Shown: positions 45,025-53,868 of the stretch, piece after piece | How the letters are laid out: every line of letters starts with the position of its first letter | How positions within the stretch are numbered: position 1 is the first letter of the stretch | DNA from: Ruegeria atlantica | Lineage (GTDB): Bacteria; Pseudomonadota; Alphaproteobacteria; Rhodobacterales; Rhodobacteraceae | Length of the DNA stretch: 64,000 bases | Reading direction: 5' to 3' | Assembly (NCBI RefSeq): GCF_013032005.1 | Contig: NZ_WQBE01000009.1 | Span: forward strand, 93,730-157,729 | Notes under the pieces: model-generated | What the model saw: the letters and a program-made list of their open reading frames with translations, nothing else | Told to the model about the DNA's origin: nothing | Databases searched by the model: none | Translations under genes and position numbers: made by a program

Positions 45025-45668
45025 CCTGACTCTCCTAATGCAAGGTCTTCAGCAGGCAGCGAGACGCTGAAGTTTGAGTAACCGACTGTCGAAGATATTG
45101 TGCTGTTAGTTGCGCCCGCGGCATTTGCCAGCGCGGCCAACGGTGACACGAATTGAAAATCGTTAAGGTTCAATTCGACTGAGACCATGGGTGTATACGG
45201 GCCACCCAGGAAACCCAGATTGGGATTGAAGTCATAATGAAACTGTAAGTTGTCTATTGTGGCATCCGGGGGCAAAAGCGGGCTAATCCGGGTCCAGATT
45301 TCCGAGGCCGTAGCATTGGTTGCGACACCCGAACACGAAGGGGTTTGAGGATCCGCACAAACCCCGGCCGAGGCACTGCAGGACGTACCAAATCTCGGTG
45401 ACGAAGTAGATGTGCCTCGCTGATGCGTCGTGGGCACTCCGGGGCATGCAGGCGGTCGTACGATTGCAATGCGCGTTGCCAGTTGCGAGGCTTTTTGAGC
45501 ATTCGCAACGCTAAAGGACATGCGGCCGAAATCCAATAACGCCATGAAGAGGAACAGAAACAGGGAAACGACTATGGCGAACTCGACAAGTACGCCGCCG
45601 CTTTGATCCTGAAGAACTTTCTGCCCTCGGCGAAGCAAGCGCGTGTGGATATGAAGCAGACCTTTCAT
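45021..45668 (-). CDS. TadE-like pseudopilin 2 (TadF position)
   Basis: A 215-residue protein with the TadE N-terminal signature: basic leader, DQSGGVLVEFAIVVSLFLFLFMALLDFGRM (G/VLVEF cleavage-type motif) and a long hydrophobic helix. A periplasmic domain with four cysteines (CPG, GTSCSAS, GVCAD, PSCSG) follows. It sits between tadE and cpaE with 4-bp overlaps on both sides. It is likely a minor pilin of the TadF type. Confidence 0.82.
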   Translation of the reverse strand: MKGLLHIHTRLLRRGQKVLQDQSGGVLVEFAIVVSLFLFLFMALLDFGRMSFSVANAQKASQLATRIAIVRPPACPGVPTTHQRGTSTSSPRFGTSCSASAGVCADPQTPSCSGVATNATASEIWTRISPLLPPDATIDNLQFHYDFNPNLGFLGGPYTPMVSVELNLNDFQFVSPLAALANAAGATNSTISSTVGYSNFSVSLPAEDLALGESG

Positions 45669-46162
45669 TGACCAAAAATCCGTGAAGTGTCAGAGACATC
45701 CGTCGTCACGGACGATAGTCCGCTGCCAAAGAGGGACAGGATGTTGCCCATCGGAAACTGGATAGTGATGTTTGCGCTGACCGTGCCTACTGGGGCTGGG
45801 TTGACCCTATAGGTTCCAGACACACAGGACAGGCTGGGTGTCACCGAATTGACCGTTATGCTGGGCGGGAACAGGCTGTTGGCATTTTTGTCGTCTTCGA
45901 CGATGCCCTTCAAAGTAGTAGTGAGTCCCGCAACAGAGCCACCAGAGGTGCAGATATCTGCCGGAGTGACTCTGGACAGATAGCGACTGGCGTCGCGAAC
46001 ACCTGCTATGACCGATTGGTATGACCACATCATACGTGCAGATTCCAACGTGACCGCCAGCAGCAACAGCATGAGTGGCATGACCAGGCCAAATTCCACA
46101 AGGATCGCGCCATCATCTTTTCTTACAAAGCGTTTGAGGGAACCTGCGAGGCGAGTTTTCAT
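45665..46162 (-). CDS. tadE: TadE-like pseudopilin
   Basis: A 165-residue protein with the TadE motif DDGAILVEFGLVMPLMLLLLAVTLESARMMWSYQ near the N-terminus. Its periplasmic domain is short with two cysteines. GGGGGCGCAGG precedes the ATG at 46162; the frame could reach 46180 only with a TTG. It overlaps the next TadE-like gene. Confidence 0.85.
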   Translation of the reverse strand: MKTRLAGSLKRFVRKDDGAILVEFGLVMPLMLLLLAVTLESARMMWSYQSVIAGVRDASRYLSRVTPADICTSGGSVAGLTTTLKGIVEDDKNANSLFPPSITVNSVTPSLSCVSGTYRVNPAPVGTVSANITIQFPMGNILSLFGSGLSSVTTDVSDTSRIFGQ

Positions 46163-46176
46163 GATCCTGCGCCCCC

Positions 46177-47712
46177 TCAACGGTACAACTGTACGAGGTC
46201 GCGAAAGATACCGCCGAACCCATTGCCGCCGCTGCCGACACCTGAAACGTCAGGAAAGCCGACAATTTCGCCATGGATGTCAAAACTCGGCGGTGAACTA
46301 CCGTCATCCCCCACCGGTTCGGTCAGGAAGACGGCAACAAATTTTGTGACCGGAACGCCTGTAGTCGAGCCGGAAACCGGGTTTTGAGCGCAATCAATGC
46401 CTGCTGCGGTCACGACGCGACGCGCTGGGTTAGTCGACATTTGGTTCGAACACATCGGGCGACCGGTTTCAGCAAGCGATGGGTCCAGGATCGAATTTGC
46501 GTTCGGTGGTGAATGTGGGCTGCTATTGCCGTACGCGATTTCCCGCAGGTACATTCCGTATCTTGTGCCAGCAAACACGCTATCCGTTACGCTAAGAGCC
46601 GGGAGGTGAGCATCGCTGCCAATTCCGTCTGCGATACCATCTGCAAGGTCATGGTTCCGGTTAAGATACCCCTCGCGATCCCAGACACCGTCCCCAAACC
46701 GGTTGTTCCCGCCGCAGGTTCCCGCAGCCATGCAAGTGTCGCGACCAAGTGCGATCGTATCAGGCGTGACTTCTTCGTTTCCCTGAATGCAGGAACCACC
46801 ACCCTTTTTCTGTATCCCTTTGATGACGTTCGGAGCCGGTGCAAAGTCCGGATTGTTTTTCTCACCGTTTAGTACCGAGCGGAAAATATCAAAGCGGACA
46901 TTGAATGCCGCATTGGTGATTCCGACCTTCTGACCCGGTTCAGTATCCAAACCATTGGTGAGGACGCATTGCGTGATCTGGCTTTGCGCCGCGATGAGGC
47001 AGGCGAGTTTGTTCCCGCCTTCATCCGCACATACGCCGGAGGCATCTTCAAATGTTGCTAGGTCGATAAACCCGAAATTGCCCGGTCCCCAGGCGGTTCC
47101 GTTGCCACCGCTGCGCAGTAAGATTTGATCACCGACGGTCAGGGTATTTTCCCAATCCGGCGGTAAGCAGAACATTAAAGGTGAGATATCGCAGGCCGCT
47201 TTGGAGTAACCGGCGACGGCCTCGGCCGAAACGCTGGCCGATATGCCGCTTCCGCCAAGCATCCGGTCCAAAGCTGAAGCAAGGTTCATGCTGAGAGATT
47301 TGGGCGTTAGCACGACCTGAGCAAACTTGGCTTCTCTTGGGTTGGTCGTGACGTCTGCGCCCAACGGCGTGAGGTCCGAAACCGGCAGGGCGGAATGAAA
47401 CGAAAGCGTATAATCCGATGAACCCGAAAGCGTGGCGGACCCATTGGCAAATGTCTGGCTGTCACTGATCAAGTTGGCCGCTGCATTGGTTGCGCGGGTG
47501 ATGGCGTCGGGTTGTCCGTCCAACTCACCAGCGGCTGCCAAGGCTACGTGGTCCGCGAAGGACTGAAGCTCTGCATGGGTCGAGTTCATTCGGCCTACAT
47601 CCATCGTGATTGCAAAGAACCCGAGAAATGCGACAAATGCTGTACCCCAGAGAATAGCGACCGTGCCGCGCTCGTCCTGTGCAAAGGATGATATGTTCGT
47701 TGTCCGACGCAT
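46177..47712 (-). CDS. tadG: TadG-like pilus protein
   Basis: A 511-residue protein with one N-terminal transmembrane helix of the Tad/TadG type (ERGTVAILWGTAFVAFLGFFAITMDVGRM). A large periplasmic region follows with many Cys and Gly residues, ending in a GSGGNGFGG segment. The N-terminal Tad-domain QSFADHVALAAAGELDG matches the family. TadG proteins anchor or scaffold Flp pili. Spacing to the neighbours (9 bp to cpaB, 14 bp to tadE) shows one operon. Confidence 0.82.
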   Translation of the reverse strand: MRRTTNISSFAQDERGTVAILWGTAFVAFLGFFAITMDVGRMNSTHAELQSFADHVALAAAGELDGQPDAITRATNAAANLISDSQTFANGSATLSGSSDYTLSFHSALPVSDLTPLGADVTTNPREAKFAQVVLTPKSLSMNLASALDRMLGGSGISASVSAEAVAGYSKAACDISPLMFCLPPDWENTLTVGDQILLRSGGNGTAWGPGNFGFIDLATFEDASGVCADEGGNKLACLIAAQSQITQCVLTNGLDTEPGQKVGITNAAFNVRFDIFRSVLNGEKNNPDFAPAPNVIKGIQKKGGGSCIQGNEEVTPDTIALGRDTCMAAGTCGGNNRFGDGVWDREGYLNRNHDLADGIADGIGSDAHLPALSVTDSVFAGTRYGMYLREIAYGNSSPHSPPNANSILDPSLAETGRPMCSNQMSTNPARRVVTAAGIDCAQNPVSGSTTGVPVTKFVAVFLTEPVGDDGSSPPSFDIHGEIVGFPDVSGVGSGGNGFGGIFRDLVQLYR

Positions 47713-47721
47713 GACGCAGCC

Positions 47722-48681
47722 TTACTGTGCAGTGTTCTGGCTGACTTTGAGCGAGCGGGCTTTCGGCTTGGTGCCAGAGTTGATGGCTGCCGGTGTCGAC
47801 TGGGCGTCCGTTTGATCGCGGGACTCTGCATTTGGAACGGCTTCCACTTCTGTCGCGTCGTCGGCTCCACGAGACCTTCTCTGTATAACTTCAACTTCGG
47901 TTTCGGTGCCGCGGTTTACAATGATTGTCGGTTGCGCTTCGACTTTTTCAACCGGACCTTCCTCTTGCAGAAGATCGCGCAGGCGGACCATTTCCATCGG
48001 TTCATCCTCGACGCCGTCCAACGTTCTGAGTGTGAGGCTCAGGGTGCCGGCCTTTTGGGCCAAAGCCAGGCGCTGACCTTGCTGAGGGGTCACTTCTACT
48101 GTGATCGTACGGGCAATTTCGGGCTGATCACTCAGTTCTTCGGATTGCTGATCCACACCAATAACGCGGATATTCTGTAAAATGGTCACAGCGCGCAAAT
48201 CCATTTTCGCACCTTGTGTCAAAACGATGTCTACCCAATCACCCGGAGTGACAAATCCGCCGACCGCGGTCACGGCGTCCACTTCGATCGCCATGGCGCG
48301 CGTGTTTTCACCCAGCTTTTGAACCAGCGTGACCTTTTCGCCAAAATTCGAAACTTTCGAAATAAGCATGACTTCACCGGGATAGAACCGCCCCTTAGCG
48401 CGACGCAGCTGTTGGCGATTATCCGGAACAAGTACGCCTAACTCGGTGAAAACCCCGGCAGGTAGCGCTTCGCGTGGCCAGAGATGAGTTGTGACGTGAT
48501 GATTTTCTATTGTTTGACCAAATGCGATTTCTGAGCGCGCAACGTAGATCTCAACGAGATCGGCGTTCGTCGTGGCACTGGGTGCAGTCGTGTTAAATTG
48601 GATGTAATCCTTCGCCAGGAACACAGAGCCTGAAGCAATCGCAATTCCAAATAATGTGGTAATAACTGGTCTGATACGCAT
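47722..48681 (-). CDS. cpaB: Flp pilus assembly protein CpaB/RcpC
   Basis: A 319-residue periplasmic protein with an N-terminal membrane anchor (PVITTLFGIAIASGSVFLAK) and SAF/RcpC domain. Family landmarks are EIAFGQTIENHHVTTHLWP and LGENTRAMAIEVDAVTAVGGFVTPGDWVDIVLT. A GGAGACAGAG site precedes the ATG. A charged C-terminal tail (about 60 residues, rich in E, R and T) is extra. CpaB normally works with the outer-membrane secretin, which is not encoded here. Confidence 0.88.
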   Translation of the reverse strand: MRIRPVITTLFGIAIASGSVFLAKDYIQFNTTAPSATTNADLVEIYVARSEIAFGQTIENHHVTTHLWPREALPAGVFTELGVLVPDNRQQLRRAKGRFYPGEVMLISKVSNFGEKVTLVQKLGENTRAMAIEVDAVTAVGGFVTPGDWVDIVLTQGAKMDLRAVTILQNIRVIGVDQQSEELSDQPEIARTITVEVTPQQGQRLALAQKAGTLSLTLRTLDGVEDEPMEMVRLRDLLQEEGPVEKVEAQPTIIVNRGTETEVEVIQRRSRGADDATEVEAVPNAESRDQTDAQSTPAAINSGTKPKARSLKVSQNTAQ

Positions 48682-48824
48682 CTCTGTCTCCAAAAGTTAC
48701 GCTCAAAAATTTCGAAATGTCAGTGGTTAGGTTTCGAAAATCCCGGCGGTGTATTCTGCGCCGCTACACGGATGGGACGGCGCAGAATGTTGTTGTGGTT
48801 TGCAAATCGCGAGGAACCAATGGT

Positions 48825-49001
48825 TCAGCAGGTCGCGCTACCCAGAGCTGCGCAAGCACCCGTTACGTTCGTGTTAGTGGTGGTTCCAAGATACGAGAAC
48901 GCACCAACCGCAATTGACGCGACAACCAAAAGGGCAAGGCCATATTCAACAATTGCCGCGCCGCTTTCTTCTTTGACAAACTTCTTCATAAATTTGGTCA
49001 T
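48825..49001 (-). CDS. flp: Flp-type pilin
   Basis: A 58-residue protein: leader MTKFMKKFVKEESG, then AAIVEYGLALLVVASIAVGAF, the Flp class motif with the Glu-Tyr pair (I-V-E-Y-G) and a hydrophobic helix, and a short tail with two cysteines (T-G-A-C, S-A-T-C). Prepilin peptidase would cut after the glycine at residue 14. GGGGGAAAC precedes the ATG. It is the first gene of the Tad operon; cpaB starts 143 bp later. Confidence 0.88.
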   Translation of the reverse strand: MTKFMKKFVKEESGAAIVEYGLALLVVASIAVGAFSYLGTTTNTNVTGACAALGSATC

Positions 49002-49528
49002 GTTTCCCCCGAAAGGTTAAATTGAAATCCACGCTGCATTTGTCACAGCGCAAGCCAGGCATTTCGCATTGGCTCTGAAATAACGGTAGCGGTGATGAAA
49101 ACTTCCGCCTTCCGCGAAAAGTAGGAAAAATACATGTAATAGATGATTTATTTATCACTTAAACTTCTTAAAAGAGATTAAAATAAACATTGCATTAACA
49201 AGGCTTTAATCTTCAATCGAATCAGTCAATCTGGAAACAATGCGGCGATTCGATGTGCAACTGTGGCTGGAAGACTCAATAATACTCGTCGCTATATCTT
49301 TCCTTTAAGTCATCCAAGTGTCGGGAATTTGTTTTTCGGTATCTAGGTTTTACGTCATAATTACAGATAGTTATGCAAGTATTGAAAGCTGCTCGCTCTT
49401 TTTTGCCCTATAGGTATGGCCTTAAAATCAGTTGCTGGACCCATGAACCCCGAACAAGTTTGTAATTGCGGTGGGGCCGCGGCAGAAAGTTCTGCCTCGC
49501 AACGTTTGTTGTTTTGGTTAGTAGGGTA
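49002..49528. other. AT-rich promoter region between flp and the LuxR-type gene
   Basis: About 530 bp of AT-rich sequence without a gene separates the divergent flp and LuxR-type genes. It must hold both promoters and any pilus regulatory sites; I could not pick out a convincing operator. Confidence 0.5.
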
Positions 49529-50371
49529 ATGAGTATCATTTTCTCCAAGAGCGCCCAGGCGCAAAATAGTTTCAATTTTGTTATGGAATGGACGCATGCT
49601 TTAACGAGCAAAAACTCCATTCCGCAGGTTTTATATAAGCTAATAAAGTTGGTTAATGCGGATGCCGCATTAATTGCACGTACACTTAAGGTGGAACGAA
49701 AAGTAAAATATATTGCCCGGTGTTGCAGCGAGGAAGGAAAGGTTTGGCCCTCTCAACCTCAAACTCTGGTGGAACGGGTTCTGGGTGAAAGTTTTCTGAC
49801 GGCTCGGGTGGGCTCAATTTGGACGTTGTCAGACGCGTTGGTTGCGGGCAACACAGCAACACTTCGTCAATTTGAGGGCAATTTAAAGGCGCTGGGCGAG
49901 GTGATCGTGGTTCCGCTTGATACAACCGGCGGGCATGTGGATCACATCGAGCTGCATTTCAGGCATGAACCTGCCCAATATGAGCTGGACCTACTAGCCA
50001 TGTTGGCGCCGACACTGGCGTCAGGTTGGTGCAAGCGAACGCCTGGTTCAATCTCCTCGTATTTGGAGAAGGGTCGCAATCATAATTTGAAAGAAGTTTC
50101 GGATACCGAGCATGTTCCAATCCTGGGCCCTCAAAATCCAGCAGGGCTTAGCCGGTGCGAGTTTCGGGTTTGCGCTATGCTGAAGGAAGGAATGACAGTT
50201 AAAAAGGTTTCAGAAGCCCTGACTGTCTGCCCAACGACTGTGCGTTCGCACCTAAGCTCGGTATTTTCGAAGACGGGTGCTTCTAATCAAGTCGAACTGT
50301 TGCACTTGTTAAATCGAAAATTTCAAGCAGGCCGCAGGTCCAGAGACGCTGAAACAGCTAACTTCGGTTGA
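49529..50371 (+). CDS. LuxR-family transcriptional regulator
   Basis: A 280-residue protein. The C-terminal LuxR-type helix-turn-helix reads LSRCEFRVCAMLKEGMTVKKVSEALTVCPTTVRSHLSSVFSKTGASNQVELLHLL (about residues 210-265). The N-terminal part is GAF-like rather than a clear autoinducer domain. The start at 49529 fits the gap; 21 in-frame codons upstream are doubtful. It is divergent from the Tad pilus operon, so it may control pilus expression. This is inferred from position. Confidence 0.75.
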   Translation: MSIIFSKSAQAQNSFNFVMEWTHALTSKNSIPQVLYKLIKLVNADAALIARTLKVERKVKYIARCCSEEGKVWPSQPQTLVERVLGESFLTARVGSIWTLSDALVAGNTATLRQFEGNLKALGEVIVVPLDTTGGHVDHIELHFRHEPAQYELDLLAMLAPTLASGWCKRTPGSISSYLEKGRNHNLKEVSDTEHVPILGPQNPAGLSRCEFRVCAMLKEGMTVKKVSEALTVCPTTVRSHLSSVFSKTGASNQVELLHLLNRKFQAGRRSRDAETANFG

Positions 50372-50688
50372 CAGCAATGGAATGCCAGTTCTGCAACGCG
50401 CCTCGTTAGCCATAAAACCGAGCAAGACACCCTTTTGGTCTGATCGACGGCTAAGCTATGATACAAAGCCAAGCATGGCTGATGTTGTTCGAATAAAATT
50501 TAGAGCAACCCAAATTTATAGCTGGGTTACAAGCGGCGAAGAGCAATTCAATACATTGTTTACGCTCCGGCGACAACTTTAACCAAAGGTGAACAATGTG
50601 TTCTCGTGGTGTTCAACAGGCATCGCGCATACTCCTTCCACCGAGCCGAGACAGTTATGGGTACTTGGCTCCCTGGAAGGGGAACTGC
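50372..50688. other. Gene-free interval before the small basic-protein gene
   Basis: About 315 bp after the LuxR-type gene. I see no supported gene; it presumably holds the promoter of the small gene at 50689. Confidence 0.4.
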
Positions 50689-50889
50689 ATGATTAAGTCT
50701 GCCACTGAAAGCGCTATGGATCAGGTTCCTGTACACTTGAAACCGCCACGTTCCACCGCGCGCAAACACTTGTCTAACAGCACGAAATCCAGAAGCGGGC
50801 GTTTCCCGCCTGTCGAAATTGCTCTGAAAGCTATCGCAAGGAATGAGCAGCTTGAAAGAGCAAGAAGGACGTCTGACCCTACATCTTGA
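50689..50889 (+). CDS. Small basic protein of unknown function
   Basis: A 66-residue protein preceded by a good Shine-Dalgarno (GGAAGGGGA, spacing about 5). It is basic and rich in Ser, Arg and Lys, with SGRFPPVEIALKAIARNEQL suggesting one amphipathic helix. An inverted repeat (50866-50895) spans the stop and a canonical terminator ends the unit at 50941-50969, so a short transcript is clearly made here. The transcript could be a small RNA instead of, or as well as, an mRNA. No family recognised. Confidence 0.5.
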   Translation: MIKSATESAMDQVPVHLKPPRSTARKHLSNSTKSRSGRFPPVEIALKAIARNEQLERARRTSDPTS

Positions 50890-50895
50890 CGTCCT
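50866..50895 (+). other. Stem-loop at the end of the small gene
   Basis: Arms AGGACGTC (50866-50873) and GACGTCCT (50888-50895) with a 14-base loop overlap the stop of the 66-residue gene. Together with a further imperfect stem (about 50899-50928) it gives a structured 3' end before the terminator, which is typical of stable small RNAs. Confidence 0.45.
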
Positions 50896-50940
50896 CAGTT
50901 TTCGCGGGAAACGTCCTGCCCGGGAAAACACAAATGCAAA

Positions 50941-50969
50941 AGCCCGCTCCAATCCGAGCGGGCTTTTTT
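50941..50969 (+). terminator. Rho-independent terminator
   Basis: Perfect stem AGCCCGCTC / GAGCGGGCT with a 6-base loop, followed by six T. It terminates the unit carrying the small basic protein or RNA. Confidence 0.9.
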
Positions 50970-51068
50970 GCTGTGTTAAGCTAAGGTTCAGAATTAAGGT
51001 ACTTTTTCTGGTTCATGTTAGACGAATGCAAGGCGAAAGCGTCGCCCGGAGTCTCGTTGGCAGATTAC

Positions 51069-52298
51069 TTAGCCGTTGCTGACGAGTTCTTCCTCTTGTT
51101 CTCCCTCAGGCGCCTGACCGTCATCGACCGGATCTGTATTGGCTTCATCCTCATCGTGATCGTCGTCATCATACTTGTCTTCGTCATACGAACTGCCAAG
51201 CGCGGTTTTGACGGCTTCCTCGTCAGGATTAGAGGCTCGTACAGCGTCGAGAACATTGTCCTGCTGTTGCGTTGCGATGGCGTCATCTTCTGAAAACCCG
51301 CCCTTGTGGTGATCCAAAAGGTTGTCTTCTGCCTGATGCACGGCTTCTGCGGCCGCCAACTGATCTTCCGTAGGTCGATCAATCGGATTACCATCTTCAT
51401 CCGTGGTTAAGTCGTGTGCATCTTTAACGGCTTGCGCGTCTTCCAAAGCTTCAGGGTCAGTTGTCCCAGGGTTGGCTTCCTCATTGGCAAGGATATCCTC
51501 AGCTTCCTCCAATGACAGGGGGGCTTCGTCCAAGTAATCCAGCGCTTCGTTGATTTCTTTCACGTCTTTGGGGCTTAACGTGTTGTCTTCACCCATGATG
51601 TGATTGAATTCGGTGTCCGCAACGGCAAGGCCTGCTGCAAGGCTGACCGGCCCGGTACCTTTCTTATACTGACCGTTTGCAACATGCGCGAGCTTTGCTT
51701 TGGGGCTGGAGTTAATGGCGCCGTTTAGCTTGCCGAGATTGTGCGGTTCAAGCGCAAGCGTACTATCTTCCAGAATCGTTGCTTTTCTGCTTGGCGGGCG
51801 CAAGGACCGCTTGACCGAAGTAGTCTTTGTTTGTTTTGCGGTGGTTACTGGCTTGCTACCTTTGAACAGGCCACCAATTCCCTTCCTTTGCGTTTTTTTG
51901 GCAGTTTGCTTTTTATTACCGCCAAGCAAGCCTTTCAGAGAGAATTGACCCTTCTTAGAAGACCTCGAATTGACCCCTGCGGAGCCTTTTGACTTGTGAC
52001 CAGATTTTCCGGCCGCTTTGCTTGCTCCGTTCGTGGATGCGGCTGACCCGTTACCATTGTTTTTATCTTTGCCGCTACTCGCACTGTTGCCATTGCCTTT
52101 ACCACCGCTGTTGCCCTTGTCGCCCCCATTTCCATTGCCGCCATTGCCACCACCATTACCGTTGCCACCGCCGTTTCCTTTGCCTTGCTTGGCATAGGCG
52201 GCATCAGGGAACGTGAATGCGCCAACAATTGCCGTCGATCCCAGCAAGGCGATTGCGATTGCAGAGGCTTTCATTAGGCTGGTCGTATTGATCTTCAT
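51069..52298 (-). CDS. Exported low-complexity protein, Gly/Asn-rich N-terminus and acidic C-terminus
   Basis: A 409-residue protein with a signal peptide (INTTSLMKASAIAIALLGSTAIVGAF...AYA). A Gly-Asn-rich low-complexity block follows (QGKGNGGGNGNGGGNGG and similar), then a Lys/Ser/Thr-rich basic middle (to about residue 175). The long acidic part is rich in D, E and A and ends in a run of Asp/Glu (KYDDDDHDEDE). TTDEDGNPIDRP is EF-hand-like. The protein could bind calcium or other cations. GAGGA precedes the ATG. It is divergent from a PepSY gene that carries the same Gly/Asn repeat type. No family recognised. Confidence 0.65.
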   Translation of the reverse strand: MKINTTSLMKASAIAIALLGSTAIVGAFTFPDAAYAKQGKGNGGGNGNGGGNGGNGNGGDKGNSGGKGNGNSASSGKDKNNGNGSAASTNGASKAAGKSGHKSKGSAGVNSRSSKKGQFSLKGLLGGNKKQTAKKTQRKGIGGLFKGSKPVTTAKQTKTTSVKRSLRPPSRKATILEDSTLALEPHNLGKLNGAINSSPKAKLAHVANGQYKKGTGPVSLAAGLAVADTEFNHIMGEDNTLSPKDVKEINEALDYLDEAPLSLEEAEDILANEEANPGTTDPEALEDAQAVKDAHDLTTDEDGNPIDRPTEDQLAAAEAVHQAEDNLLDHHKGGFSEDDAIATQQQDNVLDAVRASNPDEEAVKTALGSSYDEDKYDDDDHDEDEANTDPVDDGQAPEGEQEEELVSNG

Positions 52299-52504
52299 GA
52301 CGGTCCTCGTTTGTTGAATGCGAAGTTCCACACACGATGAAATGCGTGGAAACATGACAGCACGAGTGCGCGTGTCGGAATCGGGAACTAACTGACAAAT
52401 TTAAGCCTATTATCGTTGAACCTGCGACGAACCGACCGTTCATCGCCAGTTCATCTTAATATCTGTAGAATTGAGGCGCGGTTACGCGATATTGAGTACT
52501 GAGT

Positions 52505-53170
52505 ATGAGAAAGCTTTTTATCATCGCTTGTCTGTTCGCCTTTCTCCAGGTTGGGGAAGGGCATGCTGCTGTGCGCGAACTAAAGCAATCCGAATTGCGC
52601 AAAGTGACAACGACGGGCAGCACCATCAGGTTAAAGAGGGTTCTAAAAGGCGTTGAAAAAGTCTTTGGTGGAACGCCGGTTGATGCGCGCGCGTTCCAGA
52701 CTGACAAGGTCTACTATCGGATCCTCGTAAAGAAACCCAATGGGAAGATCATAAGTGTTATTGTGAATGCTCAAACCGGTGTCGTTGTGCCCAATCGTTC
52801 AAATATCGGACGCCAGATTTCAAATGCAGCCAAGTCCACATCAGGCAATTCTGCCAAATCCAACTCGCAAGGACAGACCAGCAGTAAGGGCAATCAGAGC
52901 AACAATAGCGGCGGCAACGGTAACGGCAACTCCGGTGGCAACGGTAATGGCAACTCAGGTGGCAACGGCAACGGCAACTCAGGCGGCAACGGCAACTCAG
53001 GCGGCAACGGCAACTCCGGTGGCAACGGTAACTCCGGTGGCAACGGTAATGGCAACTCAGGCGGCAACGGTAACTCCGGTGGTAACGGTAATGGCAACTC
53101 TGGCGGCAACGGCAACTCTGGCGGCAACGGTAATGGCAACTCCGGCGGTAATGGCGGTGGCAGAAAATAG
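52505..53170 (+). CDS. Exported PepSY-like protein with long GNGNSGG repeat tail
   Basis: A 221-residue protein: signal peptide (MRKLFIIACLFAFLQVGEGHAA), a short PepSY-like domain (RVLKGVEKVFGGTPVDARAFQTDKVYYRILVKKPNGKIISVIVNAQTGVVV, residues about 45-95), then a Ser/Asn linker and about 85 residues of almost perfect GGNGNGNS/GGNGNS repeats. The repeat DNA spans 52908-53163. PepSY domains bind or inhibit peptidases and often accompany two-component systems. The response regulator gene follows 38 bp downstream, so the three are probably co-transcribed. Confidence 0.72.
   Translation: MRKLFIIACLFAFLQVGEGHAAVRELKQSELRKVTTTGSTIRLKRVLKGVEKVFGGTPVDARAFQTDKVYYRILVKKPNGKIISVIVNAQTGVVVPNRSNIGRQISNAAKSTSGNSAKSNSQGQTSSKGNQSNNSGGNGNGNSGGNGNGNSGGNGNGNSGGNGNSGGNGNSGGNGNSGGNGNGNSGGNGNSGGNGNGNSGGNGNSGGNGNGNSGGNGGGRK
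52908..53163 (+). repeat. Tandem repeat coding for Gly-Asn-Ser units
   Basis: Short tandem units of 12 and 18 bases (GGCAACGGTAACTCCGGT-type, T/C variation at third positions) code the GGNGNS and GGNGNGNS motifs of the PepSY protein. Such repeats expand and contract by slippage, so length is expected to vary between strains. Confidence 0.85.
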
Positions 53171-53208
53171 TGGTTAAACAATTATTAGCAGGCCTATAGA
53201 AACAAAGT

Positions 53209-53868
53209 ATGAGAGTATTACTCGCAGAAGACGAACCGCACCTTTGCGAACAGATAAAAAAGCTGCTGAATGCTGAAGGCCGCGTGGTCGATATTGTCCA
53301 CAACGGAGTTGATGCTCAGCATCTGGGAACTACCGAACCATATGACATGATCATCCTCGATCTCGGGCTTCCGGAACGAGATGGCATCTCGGTTTTGCGC
53401 GACTGGCGCAGCGCGGGTATAAAAACTCCGGTTCTGATCCTGACGGCACGCGATGGTTGGAGCGAACGGGTCGATGGGTTGGATGCCGGTGCAGATGATT
53501 ACATGACCAAACCATTCCATTTGCCCGAGCTGGCCGCGCGTGTCCGCGCCATCTTGCGCCGTCAGAGTGGGCAGCTGAATCCTGTTATCGAGATGGGCAA
53601 TGTCGTTCTTGATACACGCAATGGGCGGGTGACTGTTGATGGCGTTCCGATCGACTTAACAGCCCAGGAGATAGCCGTTCTTACTTACCTGGCCCACAAC
53701 GCCGGTCGCCTGATCCCCAGATCCGAACTTTCGGAACATATCTACGAATATAACGGTGACCGAGATTCGAATACCATTGCGGTTTTCATAAACCGGCTGC
53801 GCAACAAATTGGGACCTGACCTGATAACAACGGTCCGGGGTCGCGGATATATGATCGATTCAGTTTGA
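53209..53868 (+). CDS. OmpR-family response regulator
   Basis: A 219-residue regulator of PhoP/QseB type: receiver domain with DE at residues 8-9, phospho-acceptor Asp51 (YDMIILDLGLP), Thr about 79 (LILTARDGWSERVDGLD) and Lys about 101 (YMTKPFHLPEL). A winged-helix domain follows (VDGVPIDLTAQEIAVLTYLAHNAGRL, then HIYEYNGDRDSNTIAVFINRLRNKLG). It overlaps the histidine kinase gene (TGATG). The signal is unknown; PhoPQ-like systems sense cations or envelope stress. Confidence 0.92.
   Translation: MRVLLAEDEPHLCEQIKKLLNAEGRVVDIVHNGVDAQHLGTTEPYDMIILDLGLPERDGISVLRDWRSAGIKTPVLILTARDGWSERVDGLDAGADDYMTKPFHLPELAARVRAILRRQSGQLNPVIEMGNVVLDTRNGRVTVDGVPIDLTAQEIAVLTYLAHNAGRLIPRSELSEHIYEYNGDRDSNTIAVFINRLRNKLGPDLITTVRGRGYMIDSV

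Noticed and set aside
52908..53163. Possible CRISPR or non-coding repeat array
   Set aside because: The repeat keeps one reading frame with third-base variation and lies inside a signal-peptide protein, so it is a coding tandem repeat.
52758..53303. Long open frames opposite and in other phases of the Gly/Asn repeat
   Set aside because: They arise because the tandem repeat is open in several phases and read as Pro/Leu/Arg runs; no ribosome binding sites.
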